Shown in pieces: positions 58,039 through 64,000 of a stretch of DNA of 64,000 bases. The notes beneath the pieces are model-generated. The model did no database searches. It saw nothing but the letters and a program-made list of their open reading frames with translations, and was not told where the DNA came from. Position numbers and translations under genes: made by a program. The first letter of the stretch is position 1, and the number at the start of each line of letters is the position of its first letter. The stretch is from Paenarthrobacter sp. AR 02 (GTDB lineage Bacteria > Actinomycetota > Actinomycetes > Actinomycetales > Micrococcaceae): contig NZ_JAJUKH010000001.1 in NCBI RefSeq assembly GCF_021538675.1, positions 744,001-808,000 of the forward strand. Direction: 5' to 3'.

Positions 58039-58463
58039 CGGCTTTCACCCTGCCGCGGCCTCCAGACCACAACGGCTTGGGAGCGCGCCCGGGGACGCTG
58101 GCCACGTGCCAGCGAGACGACGTCGCCTGCAGCTCCCGCCGCGAAGATGCGGGCGTCCCCTGTCGCGCGACGGCGGGTCAGTTCCTCTGTCAGTTCAGCT
58201 ACCCGGTATTGCAGGGCAGCAACCTGGTTTTCGAGGTCGAGTATGCGCTTGATGCCTTCAAGTGAGACGCCGGACTGCGAGAGGCGCTGGACCTCCCGCA
58301 GTTTGTTGACGTCGTTCTGCGAATAGCGGCGGGACTTGCCCGGCGCACGGCTGGGCGACACGATGCCCAGCCGGTCGTACTGGCGCAACGTCTGCGGATG
58401 CATGTCGGCAAGCTCCGCAGCAACGGAGATGACGAAGATCGGCTGGTTGACGTCGATGCCCAT
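58035..58463 (-). CDS. hspR: Heat-shock repressor HspR (MerR family)
   Basis: A 142-residue MerR-family repressor of chaperone genes. The winged helix is FVISVAAELADMHPQTLRQYDRLGIVSPSRAPGKSRRYSQNDVNKLREVQRLS, followed by a coiled-coil dimer helix (LENQVAALQYRVAELTEEL) and a basic tail. In actinobacteria HspR binds HAIR palindromes together with DnaK as co-repressor (family knowledge). Here such palindromes precede dnaK (two) and clpB (one). ATG 58463 has GGAGG 5 nt upstream. It is last in dnaK-grpE-dnaJ-hspR, so it is autoregulated. Confidence 0.95.
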   Translation of the reverse strand: MGIDVNQPIFVISVAAELADMHPQTLRQYDRLGIVSPSRAPGKSRRYSQNDVNKLREVQRLSQSGVSLEGIKRILDLENQVAALQYRVAELTEELTRRRATGDARIFAAGAAGDVVSLARGQRPRARSQAVVVWRPRQGESR

Positions 58464-58473
58464 CACCGCCTCC

Positions 58474-59454
58474 TTACAACCGGGCCTTTGCGGCCAGGTC
58501 GTGCCGAGGATCAGCGTCGGTGGTGGCCGCAGCGAAAGCCTTCACGGCTTCCTCCGCTTCTTTGTTGAGGTTCTGCGGAACCGCGACGTCGATGGTCACC
58601 AGCAGGTCGCCGGTGGCCTTGGACGTCTTCACGCCACGGCCCTTGACCCTCAGGGTGCGGCCCGAGGGCGTGCCCGCCGGGACGCGCACCTTGACGGTGT
58701 CGCCGTCGAGCGTGGGAACCTCAATGGTGGCGCCAAGCGCGGCTTCCGCGAACGTGACGGGCACGTGGATGCGGATGTTGTTGCCGTCGCGTTGGAAGAA
58801 GTCGTGCGGCTTCACGTTGACAGTGATAATGAGGTCGCCGTTGCCGGCCGGACCAACATTGCCCTTGCCCCGCTGGCGGACCTTCTGGCCATCTTTGATG
58901 CCGGCGGGAATCTTCACGTCGATGACGTTGCCGTTACTCTCACGCAGGCTCACCGTGGTGCCCTTGATGGAGCCGGCGAACGAGATGGTCGTGGTGGCGG
59001 TGCGGTCCGAACCTTTTTGAGGCGCCCGCTGGAAGCCGGTCTGCCCGGCCCCGCCGAATCCGCCACCGAACAGGTCGGCGAACTCCGGAGGAATACCGCC
59101 GCCTTGGGGCTGGCGGGCACCCGGTCCGCCGCCGAACAGGCCACCAAACAGGTCCTCGAACCCGCCATTGCCTCCCGCACCGCCCCGGCCGCCGGCGCCC
59201 GGGGCGAACCTGGCACCGCCGCCCATGGCACGGATGGCGTCGTACTGCTGCCGGTCCTCAGGACTCGACAACACCGAGTAGGCCTCGGAAATGTCTTTGA
59301 ACTTCTTCTCCGCGGCAGCATCCCCGGCGTTGGTGTCCGGGTGGTACTGGCGGGCAAGCTTGCGGTACGCCTTCTTGATATCCGCGTCGGACGCGTCCTT
59401 GGCAACACCAAGGATCGCGTAAAAATCCTTTTCAACCCAGTCCTGGCTGGCCAA
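58474..59454 (-). CDS. dnaJ: DnaJ-type co-chaperone lacking the zinc-finger domain (CbpA-like)
   Basis: A 326-residue J-protein. The J-domain has YHPD with HPD at 38-40, followed by a Gly/Phe-rich region (about 80-130: [18 protein letters not shown]...GFEDLFGG) and two beta-barrel C-terminal domains. There are no CxxCxGxG zinc-finger repeats, so it is type II, like CbpA, although it occupies the dnaK operon where a full type I DnaJ often sits. It is 10 bp from hspR and 164 bp from grpE; that gap holds two large hairpins. Confidence 0.94.
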   Translation of the reverse strand: MASQDWVEKDFYAILGVAKDASDADIKKAYRKLARQYHPDTNAGDAAAEKKFKDISEAYSVLSSPEDRQQYDAIRAMGGGARFAPGAGGRGGAGGNGGFEDLFGGLFGGGPGARQPQGGGIPPEFADLFGGGFGGAGQTGFQRAPQKGSDRTATTTISFAGSIKGTTVSLRESNGNVIDVKIPAGIKDGQKVRQRGKGNVGPAGNGDLIITVNVKPHDFFQRDGNNIRIHVPVTFAEAALGATIEVPTLDGDTVKVRVPAGTPSGRTLRVKGRGVKTSKATGDLLVTIDVAVPQNLNKEAEEAVKAFAAATTDADPRHDLAAKARL

Positions 59455-59494
59455 GAGCGTTTCCTTTCAAATCTGTCGTTACGTTGCGCTACGC

Positions 59495-59594
59495 GGAATA
59501 TGGGCCCCCGCCCCTACGCGTGGCGGCTCAGTCCTAACGGACTTGAGCCGCCACGCTCCGGCAGGCCCGATGCCACTCCCGGGGCCCATATTCC
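59495..59594 (-). other. Large nested RNA structure between grpE and dnaJ
   Basis: Outer perfect arms GGAATATGGGCCCC (59495-59508) and GGGGCCCATATTCC (59581-59594). Inner hairpin GCGTGGCGGCTCA (59518-59530) with TGAGCCGCCACGC (59544-59556), extended by AGTCC/GGACT around a TAAC loop. There is no U-tract, so processing or partial attenuation between grpE and dnaJ is likelier than termination. Confidence 0.75.
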
Positions 59595-59618
59595 ACTTCG
59601 CGCTGCGGTCAACTCACC

Positions 59619-60278
59619 TTATGCGGGAACCGCGACGATCACCTGTGCTGCACGCAGGACCCGCTCACCCGAGCGGTATCCGGAGCGCAGGACCTGGCTG
59701 ACCGTATCCACCTGGATGTCCTCGCCGGGCTGCTGAATGAGTGCTTCGTGGACGGTGGGGTCGAATTCGACACCCGTTTCCGCGATTCGCTCCAGTCCGT
59801 ACGTCTTCAGCGCGGTCTCCAGCTTGGCGGCGATGGCGGCGAAGGGGCCGTCTTCGAGGTCACCGTGCTGGCGTGCAGCGTCGATGTCGTCCAGTACCGG
59901 CAGGAGGGAGTTCAGGACGCCGATGACGGCCATCTCTCCCGCTACGGCCCGGTCTCGTTCAACGCGCTTGCGGTAGTTGACGTACTCAGCCTGAAGGCGG
60001 AGGAGGTCGTTGCGGAGTTCGGCTGCCTGGGCTTCAGCTGCGGCACCGGAGGCTACCGACTCTGCAGCCGGCACCTCTACCCCGTTGAGGATTTCCTCAG
60101 CCTGGGAGAGGGCGTCACCGTCCGTGGGAGCAGCGTTGCCTTCGGCAGGAGCCGCGGCCTCGCCCTCAGGGTGGCGGGCCGCCCCGGTCTCCGGGTCAAC
60201 CTTGCGGTTGTCCCGGATCACCGGCTTGCGCGGCTCGTTGCCTTCAGAGTGCTCTGCTTCGTTGCCGTGATGAGGCAT
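59619..60278 (-). CDS. grpE: Nucleotide exchange factor GrpE
   Basis: A 219-residue GrpE that releases ADP from DnaK. An acidic/Ala-rich N-terminal extension (about 1-75) leads into the long coiled coil (AQAAELRNDLLRLQAEYVNYRKRVERDRAV). The beta domain then carries the family signature GVEFDPTVHEALIQQPGEDIQVDTVSQVLRSGYRSGERVLRAAQVIV. It starts 2 bp after dnaK. Arms of a large hairpin begin 25 bp after its stop. Confidence 0.96.
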   Translation of the reverse strand: MPHHGNEAEHSEGNEPRKPVIRDNRKVDPETGAARHPEGEAAAPAEGNAAPTDGDALSQAEEILNGVEVPAAESVASGAAAEAQAAELRNDLLRLQAEYVNYRKRVERDRAVAGEMAVIGVLNSLLPVLDDIDAARQHGDLEDGPFAAIAAKLETALKTYGLERIAETGVEFDPTVHEALIQQPGEDIQVDTVSQVLRSGYRSGERVLRAAQVIVAVPA

Positions 60279-60280
60279 GG

Positions 60281-62146
60281 CTACTTCTTCGCTTCGTCTT
60301 CGTCGATGATCTCGGCGTCGACGATGTCCTCGTCAGCCGAACCCTGCTCGCCGGCAGGTGCACCTTCTGCACCGGCACCCGGAGCATCAGCAGCGGAGGC
60401 CTGCGAGTAGATGGCTTCGCCCAGCTTGGTCTGGGAAGCCTGCAGCTTCTCAAACGCAGTCTTGACGGCGGCGTCGTCGGTGCCTTCCAGCGCGGACTTG
60501 AGGGCGTCGACGTCGGCCTTGACCTCGGTCTTGACCTCTTCAGGCAGCTTGTCGTCGTTGTCGGCGATCAGCTTGTCCACGGAGTAGGCGAGCTGCTCAG
60601 CGGAGTTACGGGTGTCCGTAGCTTCGCGGCGAGCCTTGTCCTCTGCTGCGTGCTCCTCGGCTTCACGGACCATGCGGTCAATGTCGTCCTTGGACAGTGC
60701 AGTGCCACCGGTGATGGTCATGGACTGTTCCTTGCCGGTGCCCTTGTCCTTGGCGGACACGTGGACAATACCGTTGGCGTCGATGTCGAAGGTGACCTCG
60801 ACCTGCGGAACACCACGCGGCGCCGGAGCGATGCCGGTCAGTTCGAACGTGCCCAGCGGCTTGTTGTCGCGGGTAAATTCACGCTCGCCCTGGAAGACCT
60901 GGATGGCCACGGACGGCTGGTTGTCGTCAGCGGTGGTGAAGGTTTCCGAACGCTTGGTGGGGATAGCGGTGTTGCGCTCGATCAGGTGCGTCATGACGCC
61001 ACCCTTGGTTTCGATGCCCAGGGACAGCGGGGTGACGTCGATGAGGAGGACGTCCTTGCGCTCACCCTTCAGGACACCGGCCTGGAGTGCAGCACCGACG
61101 GCTACAACTTCATCCGGGTTGACGCCCTTGTTGGGCTCCTTGCCGCCGGCGAGTTCCTTCACGAGCTCGGAGACAGCAGGCATACGGGTGGAGCCACCGA
61201 CGAGCACAATGTGGTCGATGTCGGAAACCTTGATGCCGGCTTCTGCGATGACGTCGTTGAACGGCTTCTTGGTGCGGTCCAGCAGGTCCTTGGTGAGGTC
61301 CTGGAACTTGGCACGGGTCAGCTGCTCGTCCAGGTGGACCGGGCCGTCGGGGGTGACGGAGAGGTACTGGAGGGAGATGTTGGTGCTGGTGGAGGAGGAC
61401 AGTTCCTTCTTGGCCTGCTCCGCAGCTTCACGCAGACGCTGCAGGGCGATCTTGTCCTTGGAGAGGTCGATGCCCTTGACCTTGAGCTGGCCCAGGAGCC
61501 ACTCGACTACGCGGTTGTCCCAGTCGTCGCCACCGAGCCGGTTGTCACCGGCGGTTGCGCGGACCTGGATGGTGGAGAAGTTGTCTTCGTCCTTGCCAAC
61601 TTCCAGGAGGGAAACGTCGAAGGTTCCGCCACCGAGGTCGAAGACCAGGATGAGTTCGTCTTCCTTGCCCTTGTCCAGGCCGTATGCCAGTGCAGCCGCG
61701 GTGGGCTCGTTGACGATGCGGAGGACGTTGAGGCCTGCAATTTCGCCGGCTTCCTTGGTGGACTGGCGCTCGGCGTCGTTGAAGTAGGCCGGAACGGTGA
61801 TCACAGCGTCGGTGACCTTTTCGCCCAAGTAGCTCTCGGCGTCGTTCTTGAGCTTCATGAGGATACGCGCGGAGATTTCCTGCGGCGTGTACTTCTTGTC
61901 ATCGATTGCGACGGTCCAGTCGGTGCCCATGTGGCGCTTGACGGAAGCGATGGTGCGGTCGATGTTGTTGACGGCCTGGCGCTTGGCGATTTCGCCAACC
62001 AGGACTTCACCGGACTTGGAGAACGCAACGACGGACGGCGTGGTGCGGCCGCCTTCAGCGTTGGCGATGACGGTGGGCTCGCCACCTTCGAGAACAGAGA
62101 CCACGGAGTTGGTTGTTCCGAGGTCGATACCTACTGCACGTGACAT
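60281..62146 (-). CDS. dnaK: Molecular chaperone DnaK (Hsp70)
   Basis: A 621-residue Hsp70. The N-terminus [21 protein letters not shown] starts the ATPase domain, with [17 protein letters not shown] and [17 protein letters not shown] phosphate and adenosine motifs. The linker is near [20 protein letters not shown], followed by the substrate domain and an Ala/Gly-rich acidic tail ending [19 protein letters not shown] lies before the ATG. Two HspR-type palindromes lie 96 and 147 bp upstream. It leads the dnaK-grpE-dnaJ-hspR operon. Confidence 0.98.
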   Translation of the reverse strand: MSRAVGIDLGTTNSVVSVLEGGEPTVIANAEGGRTTPSVVAFSKSGEVLVGEIAKRQAVNNIDRTIASVKRHMGTDWTVAIDDKKYTPQEISARILMKLKNDAESYLGEKVTDAVITVPAYFNDAERQSTKEAGEIAGLNVLRIVNEPTAAALAYGLDKGKEDELILVFDLGGGTFDVSLLEVGKDEDNFSTIQVRATAGDNRLGGDDWDNRVVEWLLGQLKVKGIDLSKDKIALQRLREAAEQAKKELSSSTSTNISLQYLSVTPDGPVHLDEQLTRAKFQDLTKDLLDRTKKPFNDVIAEAGIKVSDIDHIVLVGGSTRMPAVSELVKELAGGKEPNKGVNPDEVVAVGAALQAGVLKGERKDVLLIDVTPLSLGIETKGGVMTHLIERNTAIPTKRSETFTTADDNQPSVAIQVFQGEREFTRDNKPLGTFELTGIAPAPRGVPQVEVTFDIDANGIVHVSAKDKGTGKEQSMTITGGTALSKDDIDRMVREAEEHAAEDKARREATDTRNSAEQLAYSVDKLIADNDDKLPEEVKTEVKADVDALKSALEGTDDAAVKTAFEKLQASQTKLGEAIYSQASAADAPGAGAEGAPAGEQGSADEDIVDAEIIDEDEAKK

Positions 62147-62241
62147 ATCTTGTTTCCTTTCAATGGCCGATGTTGGAGATTGCGTCCGGCATTGGTCCGC
62201 TGGGCGGGTTGTTGAGCCGGGAGCTTGCTCAACAATCGGCT

Positions 62242-62264
62242 AGTTGAGCGTTCTGCACTCAACT
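62242..62264 (-). promoter_or_regulatory. HAIR-like HspR operator, dnaK-proximal
   Basis: AGTTGAG (62242-62248), 9-nt spacer, CTCAACT (62258-62264). Confidence 0.9.
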
Positions 62265-62292
62265 GTACTCAGGCTCAGAAAGATGTCAATCC

Positions 62293-62319
62293 AAAGTTGA
62301 GTCACGTGCGCTCAACTTT
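62293..62319 (-). promoter_or_regulatory. HAIR-like HspR operator, dnaK-distal
   Basis: AAAGTTGAG (62293-62301), 9-nt spacer, CTCAACTTT (62311-62319). It is 51 bp from the proximal site, close to five helical turns, so two HspR dimers could bind one face. The region 62147-62478 holds these and no gene. Confidence 0.92.
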
Positions 62320-62478
62320 ACTTTCAGGCTGAAAAAAATCCCCGGAATCCCGCGCCAGAAGGGCTGTTTCGCCCTCGGTGAACTGCCAGCAAAGCCTCAC
62401 GACGCGCAAAATCCACTGTGCCACTCAGCCGGAGTGGCGACGCCCATATTTGGGTGTCACGACTGAATGTGGGTGGCG

Positions 62479-63366
62479 TCAAACCGTTTGGGTGGCGTCA
62501 GCCGCTTGGGTAGCGGCAGCGGCAAGCGGCTCGGGTTTGTACACCCACGCCACCAGCACCACCGAGATGATCATCAGCAGGAACCACGCCAGGAGCTTGT
62601 CGATCGAGACGGCCTGCCAGCCGTTCAGCTGGTTCGGATACAGCCATGCACGGGACCACGTGCCGATGTTCTCGGCGAACCAGATGAACAGCGCCACCAG
62701 CAGGAAGGACACCAGGATGGGCATGCGGAAGCGACGCCGGAACACCCGGAAGTGCATCACGCACCGTCCGTAGATAAGAACGACGGCGGCCAGCAGCACC
62801 CAGCGCAGGTCAACGATGTAGTGGTGCGAGAAGAAGTTCACGTAGATCGCCCCAGCAACCAGAGCCGTGATCCACCGGCGGGGATACCTGTCGAAGCGAA
62901 GGTCGAACAAGCGGAAAACGCGCACCATGTAGGAACCGACGGCCGCATACATGAAGCCGCTGAACAACGGGACCGCACCGATCCGAAGGACGCCCTCGGC
63001 CTCATAGGCCCACGAGCCCACATCGGTCTTGAACAGCTCCATGACCGTCCCCACCACATGGAAAAGCAGAATGACCCGCAGCTCCCGGAGCGTTTCGAGC
63101 CTGAACGTGATCATCAGGACCTGGATGACGACGGCGGCAAGGGTGAGGAAGTCATTCCGGGCGAGAGCGGCGTTGTCGGGGTACCAAAGACGGACAGCGA
63201 TGATCACCGCGAGCAGCGCGGCGCCGAACACGCAAGCCCAGGCCTGCTTCAGCCCGAACACCACGAACTCTGTAAGCCCGGACTGCAGGCGGCTGCCCTT
63301 CCTGCCGTCCAGATACCGGTGGGCGAGGTTGTCGATAGCCTGTTCAACAGGTGTGGAGTTACGCAT
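62479..63366 (-). CDS. DUF817 membrane protein
   Basis: A 295-residue integral membrane protein with about eight hydrophobic helices. LTLAAVVIQVLMITFRLETLRELRVILLFHVVGTVMELFKTDVGSWAYEAEGVLRIGAVPLFSGFMYAAVGSYMVRVFRLFDLRFDRYP is the unmistakable DUF817 block, and FFSHHYIVDLRW and WFAENIGTWSRAWLYPNQLNGW are later conserved parts. Function is unknown. The start overlaps the upstream gene by 8 bp. A tandem TGGGTGGCGTCA duplication at the 3' end shifts frame and creates the stop codon. Confidence 0.92.
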   Translation of the reverse strand: MRNSTPVEQAIDNLAHRYLDGRKGSRLQSGLTEFVVFGLKQAWACVFGAALLAVIIAVRLWYPDNAALARNDFLTLAAVVIQVLMITFRLETLRELRVILLFHVVGTVMELFKTDVGSWAYEAEGVLRIGAVPLFSGFMYAAVGSYMVRVFRLFDLRFDRYPRRWITALVAGAIYVNFFSHHYIVDLRWVLLAAVVLIYGRCVMHFRVFRRRFRMPILVSFLLVALFIWFAENIGTWSRAWLYPNQLNGWQAVSIDKLLAWFLLMIISVVLVAWVYKPEPLAAAATQAADATQTV

Positions 63367-64000
63367 TGCCGCCCTTCGGAGCGGCTCCGAGTTGGCCCAG
63401 GTAGTAGTCGCGCGGCCAATGCCGGATCCGCTGGGGCAGCCGAGGGTAGAGACGGCCAACCATCCGCATGGTCCGTTCGAAACGCCGGGCCCGGGCCGGC
63501 CCCCACTCGAATCCGAAACCGGCACGCACATGATCAGGCAGCAGGCCGGCCGTGAGGAAGCGGGCCAGGGGCATCGCCAGGCGCAGGAGTTGTGGGCCGC
63601 CCGCCGGGTAGAGGAGGTCCCGCGCGACCCTGACCGCTTTGTCGTCCGGTTGAAGTCCCCGCACACGGGAGTCCCAGTAGGCGGCAAAGGCGGCCCGGTC
63701 GGCCGGCCAACTGTCCGCCGGGAGCTGCAGGGCTGTCCCGATCCGCGCATACTCGCGGTAGATCCGGTCGGCATCGCCGTCGTCGAGCGGTCCGTGGACC
63801 TGCTCGTAAACGGTGACTGCGGTGTCGTAAAGAGTGGCGACCACCCAGAGTTGGGACTCCGCGTCGAAGGCGCTGTACCCGCTGGAGGTGGAGTCGGGTC
63901 CGCGCCGAACAGGGGCATGGGCACGATTAACGGAACGTCGGACGGCCTTCAGTTGGTCTTCCGAGCCGTACACCACCGCGTACACGTAGGTCATGGTGGC
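63359..64000 (-). CDS. MpaB/DUF2236-family oxygenase (5' truncated by window edge)
   Basis: At least 214 residues of a DUF2236 protein; the frame stays open to the window end, and its front part is missing. TYVYAVVYGSEDQLKAVRRSVNRAHAPVRRG followed by AFDAESQLWVVATLYDTAVTVYEQVHGPLDDGDADRIYREYARIG is the family core with heme-ligand candidate His residues. FGFEWGPARARRFERTMRMVGRLYPRLPQRIRHWPRDYYL is the end. Relatives include the heme protein MpaB and rubber oxygenase Lcp. The substrate is unknown. It overlaps the DUF817 gene by 8 bp, so they are one operon. Confidence 0.88.
   Translation of the reverse strand, partial: ATMTYVYAVVYGSEDQLKAVRRSVNRAHAPVRRGPDSTSSGYSAFDAESQLWVVATLYDTAVTVYEQVHGPLDDGDADRIYREYARIGTALQLPADSWPADRAAFAAYWDSRVRGLQPDDKAVRVARDLLYPAGGPQLLRLAMPLARFLTAGLLPDHVRAGFGFEWGPARARRFERTMRMVGRLYPRLPQRIRHWPRDYYLGQLGAAPKGGNA

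Noticed and set aside
1..64000. Insertion sequences, prophage, tRNA or rRNA genes
   Set aside because: No transposase, integrase or phage protein, no tRNA cloverleaf and no rRNA-like stretch was recognised by reading; a dedicated scan could still find a tRNA.

Overview
The window is chromosomal DNA from a high-GC actinobacterium. Gene content and style point to Micrococcaceae, most likely Arthrobacter or Paenarthrobacter (inference, no database was consulted). The reasons are an HspR/HAIR-controlled dnaK-grpE-dnaJ-hspR operon and clpB, DUF3073 and DUF3040 proteins, a septum-formation-domain protein, PriA-type relatives using TrpF, and many starts lying 6-8 nt behind a TAGGCT-like -10 box. I see no rRNA, tRNA, prophage, insertion sequence or true CRISPR array. 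The left and right edges each cut a gene: a calpain-like protease (left) and an MpaB-type oxygenase (right).

Layout. 0-4 kb: calpain-type protease C-terminus with a small partner, a 32-bp tandem repeat array, a PLP transaminase, a PAP2 phosphatase and the ureide genes uraD-uraH. 4-13 kb: purF-purM, two VOC proteins, DUF3073, a septum-formation-domain protein and clpB with an HspR operator. 13-17 kb: molybdate uptake (modC, modB, modA and a HTH-Mop regulator). 17-25 kb: a DUF4031-HD fusion, a ComB-like phosphatase, a leaderless cytosolic-looking sialidase, yccF, trpF, hutD, a paired SMR exporter behind a guanidine-III riboswitch, an aldo-keto reductase and an MBL hydrolase. 25-37 kb: a DEAD-box helicase, a SoxR/MFS divergon, two M20 amidohydrolases, a tandem Lrp regulator with an MHS transporter, and a decayed surface-protein locus. 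37-44 kb: trmB, and an ECF sigma/anti-sigma/lipoprotein divergon with two mirror-image ECF promoters. 44-55 kb: a SWIM-SNF2 helicase, a GntR/MFS pair, a second 32-bp repeat array, and a TetR-controlled agmatine deiminase/amidase operon. 55-64 kb: small envelope proteins, the HspR-controlled chaperone operon, DUF817 and MpaB.

How it works together. Several circuits can be read directly from DNA. HspR-type inverted repeats precede clpB and dnaK, and hspR is the last gene of the dnaK operon. A perfect SoxR box sits in a 19-bp spacer driving an MFS pump. A TGAACC-N16-CGTCGTA promoter occurs on both strands between a sigma factor and a lipoprotein gene. A TTGATCG-N2-CGATCAA operator lies between tetR and the deiminase operon. 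A ykkC-III-like RNA precedes the SMR pair.

Intergenic space is unusually rich in repeats: a 32-bp tandem family (three arrays) that supplies stop codons to neighbouring genes, about 60-bp palindromes at gene 3' ends (four copies), about 105-115-bp MITE-like elements with conserved ends (three copies), and several isolated giant hairpins.
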